A stretch of DNA of 64,000 nucleotides, taken from the NCBI GenBank assembly GCA_905250075.1, contig CAJNOP010000682.1:26047-90046 (forward strand), in the 5' to 3' direction. Shown here piece after piece: positions 48,501 through 59,737 of this stretch. The stretch comes from Rotaria sp. Silwood1. Taxonomy: Eukaryota; Rotifera; Eurotatoria; Philodinida; Philodinidae. The translations under genes were made by a program, and so were the position numbers. How positions within the stretch are numbered: position 1 is the stretch's first letter; every line of letters begins with the position of its first letter. The notes beneath the pieces were generated by a model. The model worked only from the letters and a program-made list of their open reading frames with translations. It searched no databases and had not been told where the DNA came from.

Positions 48501-48956
48501 TTCGAACATTGTTGGGAGTCTATAGCAAAAGTCATTACGACGAAAATTCATGTTATCTCTAATACTACAAAAATATATACAAAATTCTTCGATACTATCC
48601 TCAAGATACTTATCAAGCAACAAACAAAAAGACAGCTATCAACATATACCTCGCATTATACAAAAACTGAAAACAATATGAACCTTGATAGAATATTGAA
48701 AGATAGTTCTAAATATAATATATTAATATTCAGAGCAAATCATTGTTTGTACCATGTCAATATGAATATCAAAAAGCTATCAATAGTATTCATAGGTTGA
48801 AAACAAATAATTATAGATGATATGTAAAAGAAGAACTATAGAGATGTAGGTATAACAACTACAAGGGAAGGGTTCATCATTTTTAAAACATTTAGACTTG
48901 AATTCAGATTCATTTATTCTAGGTTTTTTTTTTTTGAAAATTAGTTTCAAATTCGG
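45547..48956. other. Gene-poor intergenic stretch
   Basis: About 3.4 kb. A TTAA-type microsatellite (AATTAATTAATTAATTAA) lies at about 48237-48255. A short GC-rich patch with CCGG words (ACCGGCCGGACCGG) lies near 47030-47090. The 121-codon frame at 48435-48800 has no family resemblance and is probably chance. Confidence 0.45.
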
Positions 48957-49088
48957 GAGGGTGTGGGTATCGGTGTGGGTGTGGGTATGGGTAAGTGTGA
49001 TTGTGGGTTGTGGTATGAGTGATCTTTTACATGATAGCTATACCCACACCTCACACCCACATTCACTCATACCCACACCCACACCCTT
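48957..49088. repeat. TGTGGG/CCCACA palindrome F
   Basis: The G-rich arm 48957-49020 (GGGTGTGGGTATCGGTGTGG and more) is followed by a spacer of about 30 bases (ATGAGTGATCTTTTACATGA) and a C-rich arm 49051-49088 ending ACCCACACCCACACCC. It shares the word GTAAGTGTGATTGT with palindrome D. It stands alone, 11 kb from the main cluster. Confidence 0.8.
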
Positions 49089-52000
49089 TTTACATAAACC
49101 AACTACTGTATAACCTTTACACAGAAAAACGCAAAAGCAAAGCAACTGAAGTAATCGATATTTGATTATGGAGAAAAAAGTAATAAAGTAAGCATCCAAA
49201 CCATTGGTAATTGAAGTAGTTTATATAAGTTTATTCATATGTTTACGAATATATATATAACTGTATTTTAATCAAGCAAAAGTATTCAAATAGCATTCAT
49301 GAAGAAAGTCAGTAAATATTTGAATACTTTCATGCATCATTATTTTTGTTGCTTTATAATATTCAATGTGCGCAATATTGATATTGGTTCCTTTTTTGAA
49401 TATTGATCTACATAAGGGATATATATATATATGAGAAAGGACAGCATACACTTACACAAAGTTGAAAAAATTATAAAAGTGAATTTTACAAGTTTCTGAA
49501 AGTAAGTATCATTTGTATTTCCCATATTGTTTGCTTATTTGTAGCATCTGTTTAAATATACAGAGTTTTCTAAATTAATCAATCGTCTACTAAGTTGCTA
49601 TCTTTATCGTCAAAAATATGATCTCTGATTCGATAGCAGGAATATGTGAGTAAGAGAATATCGATACAATGCAGCTCGACGAGCACTAGATCGAGAAAAA
49701 TATACCTATTGCGAAACACGGTAAAGTCATCATCTATTGCCAAGAGTGACAATGACTGAGGAAAGACGAGGAAGTTGCTGGTAAATACCTAAGAGAGATC
49801 TCACATGTTATTCAAAATTCATAGGCACTTTCGTGTTTTACCTTTATTATTTAAGAAATCTGTACAGATATGTTCTTTTGTCAGCATAAGCAAAGTTACA
49901 ATGGAAGAAGGCAGAAAATATTTCAACATACACTAAATCTTCTCGTAGAGAAGAAGTTCAGTCTTGGAATTATGATATGCCGAATATCATATAGATCTAC
50001 TCTATTCAACATAAGCACATATAAAAAAGAAGCGAACTAAATGAATATGTTTAATGATCATGTCCACTCTTCGTAGCCACCAATAGTATTATACAGACGT
50101 CATTAGCACAGCTTGAAAAAAAAAGGCTGGAAAGTGTTAACTATCTGCACAGACTTCAGGATTTTGACTGCATAAGAGTTGGCAGTTTTGATCCAAAATT
50201 CTGACATCTTGAAAAGAATGATGAAGATAAACGCAGTACTCTACATAAATTAACCGTAATAGTTCGGAAAAATCTGTAAAAACTTTCATGAAAAGTACAC
50301 TACTATCATTTTGCAAATAATACATTTTTTATGTTAAATCATGATATTTTTCTTTGCAAACTGATCAAATCACGAAGATTTTTGCCAAAGTTTTTTGGGA
50401 CTAGTTTTTGTAAGAAAAAGATTGAACTGTTAAAAATAAAGTCAATGAAAATATGGTTATAAGGGTTTGTGGATCGAATATATTAGTGTCTATATTGCTG
50501 TGAGTCTTTGTTCTTCAACGATACACAATACATTCCGCGTCACTACTGCTAGATTTCTGAGCGTTCTGATCAATTCAGATTGTTAGCATGATCTGCTAAC
50601 ATAAAAGTAAAATGTGTTTCTCGGTGCCAAAGAATACTAGCACACAAGTGAGTTTCATATTTTTTCGAAACAAGATTACTTTTGTAATTTCTTTTTTCAA
50701 AAATAAAACTCAAAACTGGCAGCCATATTTGTGAGCCAATGTAGTTCGGGTTATAGCACGAAAAAAAGTTCATATCAATGCAAGCTCCTTTTTGAAACTT
50801 ATAATTTTCAGCACCTATTTGGAGTCTAACAGACTTCTAGGCTGTGAGGCCGAAATTCGCAGAACAAGTCTCGTACTGTGCCTTTCCATAACGCTCGCTT
50901 ATTCAAAGTCACCTAAACTTGCATGAAGCGCGTGTCGTTTTGTTTCATTGTTTGGCAGATTCTAGAGAAGCATACTGAATAAACGAATCAATGCTTACAC
51001 ATAGTATTCAGGCAGTAAAAGGCTTATTTTAATGAGCAATAACGCATTAAAATGTGCGTTTTTATCGCTAAAAAAAACGATTTTTATTTTTGAAAAAAAG
51101 CAAGTTTATGAGCGTTATCATCTTCAAACTCGCTATTTATTTACAAAAACACTTTGTTAACGCTTTGTTTTATCGATCTTGTCAGCTTAAGAAAAAAAAA
51201 TAAGAATCGTACGACGTGCGTAAGTGTAAGCTATGGCACGGGACTATCCCCACAGAATTCTGTTGTGAGAAAACTTAGAGATTGCACTAGAAAATAGAAA
51301 ATAACTGATGAAACGATTAAAAAACATTAATAAAAAAAAGAGGCATGAATTCGAACTGTAATGATCGGTTTCGCCTCAGATAAGGTGTCATCAGATGTCA
51401 TTATTAAGACAGAAAGAGATTGATTTTTATGAAGAGTGACAATAACAAATTTCGGACAAAAATAAAAAAGAGTTGGAGTTTATGTCGATTTTCATTTCAT
51501 TCATAATAAAAAATATTCGAATGGTGGTTCTCATTTCCTTATAAAGTTAAATTGAACTGAAGCAATTTTGATTTAATACATCAGATAGATTTCCGCTATT
51601 AGACATTCCAAAGCAAATAAATTGACATGTATCAGAACAACAGAAGAGACTATATCCATCTGGTTCTTCCAAGAAAATCGGCCGTAAATTTTGAAAACCT
51701 TCGATCGACTGTAAGATTCGCATAGGTTCTTGCTGGGCTGCGATTCATCTTATAATTCCTATTTTTGCAAAAAATTCTATATTTTATCCTACATTTCAAT
51801 CCCCAGTCTTATTTTTCCTATATTTAATCAAAAATATTGAAAAAGTTTCACAAAATCTGACTGTACCCTGAGGGGAAATACAGGAGTCTTTGCGCCGTTC
51901 CCCTCCCCCCTCCCCCACCGGTCATCACTTTTTTGCGAAAATATCAGAAGATGAGAATAAATGTTTCTTTAAGATCAAGCATAATTATTTGAGGTACACC

Positions 52001-52768
52001 TCGACGTACAAAACCTGAATTTCGGTTTGATAATACGAAAAATAATCGTAAAGCTCAGAAAACGAAATCCTATATAGGAATTTCCATAATTTCGAAAATT
52101 TGTAATCGGAGGCCAGAAAAAATCTCGAGAAGAAAAGTTAACAAACCAAGTTTTTTAAAAGAAATAATGTAGAAAAAAGATCCTATATTTTTGCCATTTT
52201 TTATCGAAAATCCTTTATTTTAGAAAAACTTAATCGTATAGGGATTCCTATTTTTTGAAAAACTCGTGATCGGAGGCCAGTTCTTGATTAGCATGCCAAA
52301 TTTAATCATGTTCGTTTTCCGCATTGAAGCTTGCGATCATTGCGTCACTCTTATCTGATAATGAAATAAATTGATTATTTTTCCCGTTAATTTTACATTA
52401 ATGTACGGCTTTTGCTTTGGTTAAAATGGAAAGGATACGAATTCATTTTGCGCCCTTTTCTGTCGTTTAAGATGATATGAGATTGTAAACTTATTGTTAA
52501 AGTAGGAAATCAATCTGTTGATTTATTTCTTCAATAAACTTACCGCGATTCAATCATCTTACAGTTACTTATTGTCGAACTTGTGAATGTTTTTCTTGAT
52601 TCAAGTGGAGCTTTTCTAGATAATAACACTCAAAACACAGAATTTCTAAACGGACTGAAGAAGATGAAAAATCTTCCCATGGAACAATTCGATCCAATCC
52701 ATTCTATCTTATGGGTTTTTCAATAGAAAAATATATTCATCATATATAATCACCCCTTTTATTTCAGT
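49089..52768. other. Gene-poor intergenic stretch
   Basis: About 3.7 kb. No reading frame resembles a known protein. Near 51.7-52.3 kb there are repeated short words (ATCGGAGGCCAG twice; several CCTATTTTT/CCTATATTT variants) and a C-rich run CCCCTCCCCCCTCCCCCACC at about 51901-51920. The 5' exon of the DUF4139 gene may lie at its right end. Confidence 0.4.
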
Positions 52769-54163
52769 ATGAAATCTCTTCTACTCCTGCATCTACTAAT
52801 CGTGTTAATATCCGATATCAATACAATAACACATGACAAAAATCCGTCAAGATCAACTACTAATGATCAACAAATACTGGCAAAAGTGAAAATTTATTCC
52901 AATCTTGCTGAAATTATTCAGCCACTTGGTGATTTACCACTGGAATTTTCTGCTGAGGATTGGTCTGATATTCGTTCTGATTCATTGACTCTTATTGGCT
53001 CAAATGTCAAGGTAACAGAACAAACAATTACTGAAAAGAAAAACTTACTTAACAATCAATTGATTTATGTTCGTTCGCCATTATCTTCACAAACAGAAAC
53101 AAGATTTCTCCAAGCAACAATGATTGATGAAAATAGAAATCTTGTTAAATGTATTGATAATAATATTAGTCAACAACCAATCTTTTTTACTGTTTCATCT
53201 GATCAAATACTTTATATTAATGAACCAGTTCAATCAAAATATTATGTTAATTTCACATATTCCACAACAGATACAGCATATGTTAGTTATCTTCGTTCAA
53301 ATCTTAATTGGAAAACGCGTTATCAATTATATCTATTTGATGAATCAGAGGAACCGATATTGATTGCAATGGCTGATATTCGAAATGATGGAAAATCAAA
53401 CATTGATATCGCATACGCTGAAATTTTAGCTGGTGATATTAATTTACAAATGTCTGAACAACAAAACTCTGGGGTACAAAATAACTTTTTCCGCGCTTCA
53501 ACTGTAGGATCCGGGCCGCAATCTCCACCAACAGTGGAACAGGCCCAGGAAGTTGCTGGTCTATATGTATATACTATTAATCAACCATTTTCTATTGATT
53601 CAAAAACAAATTATATTTTACCAATGTTTCGTCCACAAGTGAATGTGACACGTTTCGTACGTATTTATAAAACGTATTTTTATGGTGTTGGAAAATCGAT
53701 TGGTAACGGTGAACGTACATATCGTTTGTCATCTGATGTTTTTCTTCCTCGCGGAAATTGTATGATACGTGAATATGATTATCTCGTTGGTGAAACATTT
53801 TTACCAGATATTGCTTCGAAATATATACATGAATTTTCAATTGGTCAAGATCCAGATATTTTTTATAACGAAACAGTTACATTAGTTTCATCACGTACAT
53901 ACAATGAAACTATTCAACTAACCAATACAATTCAACAACAAAGGCAATCGATTTACAATGTTACTGTTCTCTTAAAAAATTTTAAGAATAATAGATCAAT
54001 AAATGTAGAATATAAACAAATAATTCAAGGTCGATCGGTGCAATTACTAACATCTAATGGTGGATGCACACAAGATGGAACAATATTTAAATGTAAAACA
54101 ACATTATCTGCTGATGAAGAAAAACTTCTCTTTTACAAAGTTGAAATCATCAATTTAATATAA
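52769..54163 (+). CDS. Secreted DUF4139-domain protein
   Basis: Uninterrupted frame of 464 residues. A signal peptide (MKSLLLLHLLIVLISDI) is followed by AKVKIYSNLAEIIQPL, the usual start of these proteins. The diagnostic block is AYVSYLRSNLNWKTRYQLYL, with GDINL and the later RFVRIYKTYF belt. These are seen in the DUF4139 (mucoidy-inhibitor-A-like) family, which has no established biochemical role. Several N-glycosylation sites and few cysteines fit an extracellular protein. The ATG lies one base after TTTCAG, so an intron probably ends at the start codon, with a 5' untranslated exon upstream. It is intronless otherwise, unlike most genes here. It lacks a C-terminal membrane anchor. Confidence 0.82.
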   Translation: MKSLLLLHLLIVLISDINTITHDKNPSRSTTNDQQILAKVKIYSNLAEIIQPLGDLPLEFSAEDWSDIRSDSLTLIGSNVKVTEQTITEKKNLLNNQLIYVRSPLSSQTETRFLQATMIDENRNLVKCIDNNISQQPIFFTVSSDQILYINEPVQSKYYVNFTYSTTDTAYVSYLRSNLNWKTRYQLYLFDESEEPILIAMADIRNDGKSNIDIAYAEILAGDINLQMSEQQNSGVQNNFFRASTVGSGPQSPPTVEQAQEVAGLYVYTINQPFSIDSKTNYILPMFRPQVNVTRFVRIYKTYFYGVGKSIGNGERTYRLSSDVFLPRGNCMIREYDYLVGETFLPDIASKYIHEFSIGQDPDIFYNETVTLVSSRTYNETIQLTNTIQQQRQSIYNVTVLLKNFKNNRSINVEYKQIIQGRSVQLLTSNGGCTQDGTIFKCKTTLSADEEKLLFYKVEIINLI

Positions 54164-54459
54164 AGGACATTTATGTTTTTCGTTTTTTTTTTGTAATGCT
54201 TATCGTTTTCGATTATCTACTCTTTTGGTATATTATAAACTCACCTCAAGAACAATTAATAAAAAACGTGAAAAAATGATCGTTTCGAGATTTTATTTCA
54301 GATCTTATTTTTTACTCTGTGTCACACTCATCATTTTAATCATCATATCATTTAAGTTAAAGACGCGTTATATGTCCTACCAGTAGAGTCATTTCAATTG
54401 GAAACTGCAAAGATTTTTTTAGATTCATAAAACCTCTTCTAGTATGTGAATAGGAAGTA

Positions 54460-55349
54460 CAGGGTGGCGCAAAGGTCAGTTTACCCAAAAAAAATTGAAT
54501 ATCTCCATTATGGTTCGAGCAAACGAGCGGATTTTTTTATCAGTGATAGAGGCATGTACCAAGTTTATATTCATAAAGACATGTCTAGGGAGACCCTTTG
54601 TTAAGTATCACTAGTGACCTCAACAAGACAAATTTACTTTTCACAGTTAGAAAAAAGGTCACTTTGCCGAAAAAAATTGAATGTATCCGCTACAGCTCGA
54701 GTTAACGAGCTGATTCTTTTATCAACAATAGAAGCAGGTTCAAGCTGTATATCCATAAAGACATGCCTAGAGAAAGCCTTTGTTAAGTATATTGTTTTCT
54801 ATTCTATCTGCGAAAAAAGTAAAATTATTTTGTTGAGGTCATTAGTAGTACTTTATAAACGCTCTCTCTCATCTTGTCCATATGGATTTAAAGTGTGAAA
54901 ATGCTTCTATTATTGATAAAAAAATCAGTCCGTTTGCTCGAGCCATAGCGGAGATGTTTAGTTTTTTCTTGGTATCGTCACTTTTGGGCCATATACAGGG
55001 TTGCCCCAAAGTCAGTTTACAAAAATAAAAATTGAATATCTCCATTACGGCTCGAGCAAACAAGTTGGTTTTTTTACCAATAATAGAGGCATGTTCAAGC
55101 TTCATATCCATAAAGACACGCCTAGAGACTCTTTGTTAAGTATCACTATTGATCTCAACAAAAGAAGTTTTACTTTTTGACAGATAGGAGAAAAAACAAT
55201 ATACTTAACAAAGGGTTTCTCTAGGCATGTCTTTATAGATATAAACTTAGTACATGCCTCTATCACTGATAAAAAAATCAGCTCGTTTGCTCGAACCGTA
55301 ATAGAGATATTCAATTTTTTTTGGGTAAACTGACTTTTGCGCCACCCTG
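54460..55349. mobile_element. Palindromic element built from five copies of a 150-bp module
   Basis: Ends CAGGGTGGCGCAAA and TTTTGCGCCACCCTG, flanked by TA on both sides. A module of about 150 bp containing TTGAATATCTCCATTA, CTCGAGCAAAC, GATAGAGGCATG and CATAAAGACATG occurs five times: direct (54460-54606), direct (54648-54792), inverted (about 54868-54975), direct (54997-55145) and inverted (55194-55349). The inner copies are more diverged than the outer pair. There is no transposase. TA flanks and CAGGGTG ends suggest a nonautonomous Tc1/mariner-type element. Confidence 0.85.
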
Positions 55350-56121
55350 TATATATTGAAAGAAATCAATGTGCAACTTCAAGATTTGAAAACAAAAGGA
55401 TTTGAATGAGAAAGCTGCGAAAAGTGTTGCTAGAATGTTCTTTTAATTGCCGATGTATTTTAACAGGTTTTTCGCGATAGCAATACATTCAAGGGCTCTT
55501 AGGCTGAGGACTCCAAGGTTCCATAGGATTACCAAAGATTCTTTGAAATTCCAGGATTTCGTTCTTTTCTCTTGGATTTCTATCACTGGAAATCAGCTTT
55601 TATCTGATCTCCATAAATCAATAGGAATCACCGAAAACACTAATAAATGAAAAAAATCACGAAAAATCGTTAGAAATCAACAGCGATCACTAAGACTATA
55701 GGCAATTAATGAAAATCAAGAAAAATCAATAAAAATCATTAGAAATCAGTAGAAACCACGGCTTTACTATTAATCTGATTAGTGGAAACTTTCTAGGATT
55801 TAGTGATTTCCATTGATTTCTAATGATTTTTGATGGTTTCTGATAAGTTTTAACCGCTACCAGTCATTATTTGTATCCTCAAGGCTTTAAAAGGATTTCT
55901 AGTGATTTCTGGTGATTGTCAGTGATTTCTAATGATTTCCAGAATAGAAATCAGTCAGTTCCTCCAGACTTTTTCATAACAATTTTCTAATCGCATAATG
56001 ACGATATTATTGATTCATGTTTGATAGGCTGTGAAAAGTTCGTCCGTGTCAAATGCATGCAACTGTGGTGGAGATTATCTTCCGTCAGGGCTGCACTAAT
56101 CTTATTAATACTGACACTTAA
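55350..56121. repeat. GAAATCA-word repeat region
   Basis: Imperfect heptamers of the GAAATCA/TGATTTC type recur roughly every 8-12 bases, first on the plus strand (55540-55760), then inverted (55800-55960). This makes a loose palindrome that ends near 55960 in AATCAGTCAGTTCCTCC. It looks like a decayed sister of the two elements that follow. Confidence 0.6.
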
Positions 56122-57077
56122 CAAGAGGAAACAAACTGATTTCTGTGCTAGAAATCATTAATAATCACTGGAAATCAGTAGAAATCATTTTAACGCGGTA
56201 AGTACCCAGGTCGAAACTCAACGACTGTAAACGACAGTTTCCAATGGAACACGGCGTATTTGGTATGCACTGTATTACGGCCGTAATTAGATGCCTCGTA
56301 AACAGTCGCATACAGTCGTATACTCATTTTTCCGATGCAGCCCAAGTCAAAGGATCTTACTGTAAGGTCCTTGTACAATTTCGTCGAATTTTAGTAAGAT
56401 TCTTATAAGAACTCGTAAGATTCTATAAGAAACATAAAGGCTGATTCTTAATGTAAGATCTCATAGTAAGATTTTATCAAATTTCATAAGATTCTTGTAT
56501 GATTTTTGTAAGATGAGACAGACTTTATGATCTTATTGTAAGATTTCATAAGATGCATAAGTTTTTTGGAAGATTTTATAAAATTATTTGACCTGGGTTA
56601 TGATGACCGTTATCAATAGTAAACGGTACGGTCATCATACGGCCGTAATACGGTGCATATCAAACGATAAATTACAGCGATTTACGACCGAAAACTGTGA
56701 AAAACGATGATATACGATATCGTTTACAGTGGTTTTTAGTTATTGTAATGCTCGACCTGGGTATACAAATGATGACTGTAAGTGGCTAAAAATCATTAGG
56801 AGTCAATAGAAAACATGAGAAATCAATGAAAATCACTAAATCGCAGAAAATATCCAGTAGTAAGATTAATAGTAAAGCCTTGGTTTCTAATTTTTTTTCT
56901 TGATTCACTTGATTTTCAATAATTGCCAGCATTCGTAGTCGTAGCTCTTGATTTATTATGATTCGCGGTGAACAGTCGAAAACTGATATCCAGTGATAGA
57001 AACCACTGGTTATCACCAGACATCATGAAAAATCATTAGAAATGAAATAAATAAAGAAATTAGTTCGCTCCCCCTTG
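56122..57077. mobile_element. GAAATCA-type foldback element, interrupted by a nested element
   Basis: Begins CAAGAGGAAACAAACTGATT and ends in the complementary TTAGTTCGCTCCCCCTTG. The interior is made of GAAATCA-type words. The segment 56206-56762 is a separate element inserted inside it. Without that insert it is about 400 bp. It has no coding capacity. Confidence 0.7.
56206..56762. mobile_element. Nested foldback element with ACCCAGGTCGA ends
   Basis: Ends are TACCCAGGTCGA and TCGACCTGGGTA, consistent with TA flanks. Inner inverted blocks include GCACTGTATTACGGCCGTA (56267-56285 area) and its counterpart at about 56637-56660. The centre (56380-56590) is a tandem array of GTAAGATT..ATAAG words. 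An extra internal copy of GACCTGGGT lies near 56590. Confidence 0.7.
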
Positions 57078-57080
57078 AAT

Positions 57081-57599
57081 CAAGGGGAAACGAACTGATT
57101 TCTTGATTTTCTTTGATTTCTATCACTGGAAATCAATTCTTTAATGTTCATCATGCATCAATAGAAATCATTGGAAATGCTTAGAAATGAAGGAAAATCA
57201 TTAGCAATCAAGAGCCACTACTAGGAATATTGACACTTATTCAAAATCAAGAAAATCAAAAAAATCATTAGAAATCAATAGCAATCAAGACTCTATTTTT
57301 AATTGTTTTAATGAAGATTTTCTATAATTAAAAGTAATTTTTATTGATTTTTAGTGATTTCTCGCGGTTTCTAATGGCTTCTGAGGGTTTCTGATAATTT
57401 TTAACAATCTCCAGTCACTATTCGAATCCTTAAGGTTTTAAAGTGATTTCTAGTGATATCTAGCATAGAAAGCAGTTTGTTCTCCCTCGCCATGAATGAC
57501 ATAAACAAAATTGAAAATCTGATTGCTATCAGAAATCATGAGAAATCACTGGAAATCACTAGAAATCAGGAAATCAAGAAATCAGTTTGTTCCCCCTTG
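57081..57599. mobile_element. Intact GAAATCA-type foldback element
   Basis: 519 bp. The left end CAAGGGGAAACGAACTGATT and the right end complement (AATCAGTTTGTTCCCCCTTG) match over about 28 bases including TTCTTGATTT. The interior carries GAAATCA heptamers on one strand, then inverted ones. It starts only three bases after the previous element ends, so the junction itself is a near-perfect 36-base palindrome (57062-57097). Confidence 0.8.
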
Positions 57600-59737
57600 G
57601 TCAAAACTAATCAAATTTAATTATCACATAAAAAATTAACATTGGAACTTCCTATTGAAATTAATATAAATCATTTAGATTGACAAATTCAATTACGTCC
57701 TATACGATCAATAAATGAAATTTTAGAACATAATTCCACAATAATTTCATCAGAGGTCATATTTGTAATTGCATTCATAATTTATCTCAAAATTCCAATT
57801 ATACAATATGTGTTGATGAAAATTAACGTTGATTTTCACAAATCAAACCTGTTGAAATAACGAATTTCAGTCAAAATAAAAAATGATTTATTTTGATACA
57901 AAAAAAAAGGCAGCAAAGATTTCTTTTTGTTTTTGTTTTTTTATTTTAGATGAAATAAAATATGTATCGAATATTGTTACGTTCAATATTTAATCAAACT
58001 TTCTTATTAACAAAAAATATGTTCATCTAATTCAAATAATTAAATTAATTTTATAATGATTGATCATAATAAATATTAATCAATATTAAAGCTAAACTAC
58101 GTTCAAATGTGTGAGTACGGGTATATATGTTTTGTTATATGTGGACTATCTCTTGAAAAATATCGACAGTCAAACATGGTTTCTCTCTCCGCGCTGTGAT
58201 CAAAAGTTGTCACTAAACGAAAATGAGCGTAGTTTCTGCCAAAAGAAAATTTGAGCCTCCATCACTCATGAAAACAATTGACAACTCCGGTTCAGATCGG
58301 CATTATTCTATCGAACTGAAAAAATTTTTATATTATCTTCATTTCTTTCCAATTGAACCCATTGGATATTTGGATCAATATTTCGTCGTTGATAACGAAC
58401 ATACTTGAAGGAGTAGAAACCTAATGGCTAAGTAAGATTAGTTTGAACATAAATGTTTTTCTTATATAATAATTTATTGTTCTATTACTTTTATTAAAGG
58501 AAATATAAATGTCATTTTGATAGTCTTAAGTAACGTTTCAAAAAGATTTTATAATAATTCTCAAATAAAGAAACGAAAATAATTTTAGAGTTTATTCCAA
58601 CGATTATTTTCTAATAGCGTAAAACAATTTATAAATAAATATGTGCTGAACTTTGAAGCGAAATGAGAAAAATGTCCAGAATAACATTTTGAAATTGGCT
58701 TTTGTCTGACACTCACTTGTTTTTTGTGGTCTATCGATTGCAGCGAGATTATATTAGTTACGGGCGACTTTTTAACAAACTTGACGGTAGATTTTCTCAT
58801 CAATAACTTGATTATTCCTGCAAATTTTTATAAACTATGTTTCAAGAATGTTAGCAAACTTTTTTCTGAAGATTGGTCCAGCACATTTTTGTAAAGTGTG
58901 TTTGAACATATTTGAATTTCATGTCTTGCTTTCGAAAACTGATTTGCTAAGGATTTAATTGCGAGTTTGATGAAAAGAGAGTAAACATTTCACAGGAGGA
59001 TTCTGATTGGAAAAATAATAATCACTTCTAAAAATACTCTTAAGTTGCAATTTGAAATTTGTTTTTTTTGTTGAACGAAACACTCATAAGCATACAAAGC
59101 AAGTGTTTCAATCCATCCTTTGAGATACAACACATCTGAGTACACGCTTTTATAAGCAAGACGTTCAGACAAACGACGTTGTGTCCATAGAAAAGCATGA
59201 GCTTCGCGTTAGATATTTTAACAAGTTTAAATTCTATCATGTTTGTGCCTAGAAGAAAAACCTATACGAAAATATATATTTCGGTCATGTCGTTGAGGAT
59301 TAAAGTCTCTATTCAACAAGGTCAAAATTCAAGTTTGAATCAATGTTAAGTTCTATGGAAAATAAAATAAAATTGAGACATGTCCTATACATGGCATATC
59401 ATTTTTCAAATATTCCTCAAATACTAAGAAAGCTCCTGAGATTTCTTTGAACGGTTGTTCCCGCATTCATAGTAATCTTAATCACTTGAATATTCACCAA
59501 CACTTTGCTAATATAAACATCAGAATTAATTAATTCATGGAATAATTCTAGTTAATATGTGATCCATCATGAAGAAAAAAGCTTTGTTTGCATAAATATT
59601 TTCATGCAATATGTTTATTATAGGAAGAGGACAATAACCATAAAGATATAGAATTTTATTCCTAGATCAGTTATGCAATAAATCGATTAACATTTTAATG
59701 AATGATAGAAACTCATAGGATACACAAAAAAATGATA
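57600..59737. other. Gene-poor intergenic stretch
   Basis: About 2.1 kb of A/T-rich DNA. Short frames at 58223-58408, 58585-58803 and 58990-59240 show no family features. Nothing else recognised. Confidence 0.4.

Noticed and set aside
48435-48800. 121-codon plus-strand frame
   Set aside because: No family motif, A/T-driven composition, and an overlapping frame on the other strand; probably chance.
50137-50325. Minus-strand frame with a Cys-containing end (NCQLLCSQNPEVC)
   Set aside because: Short, no signal peptide in frame, no exon partners found.
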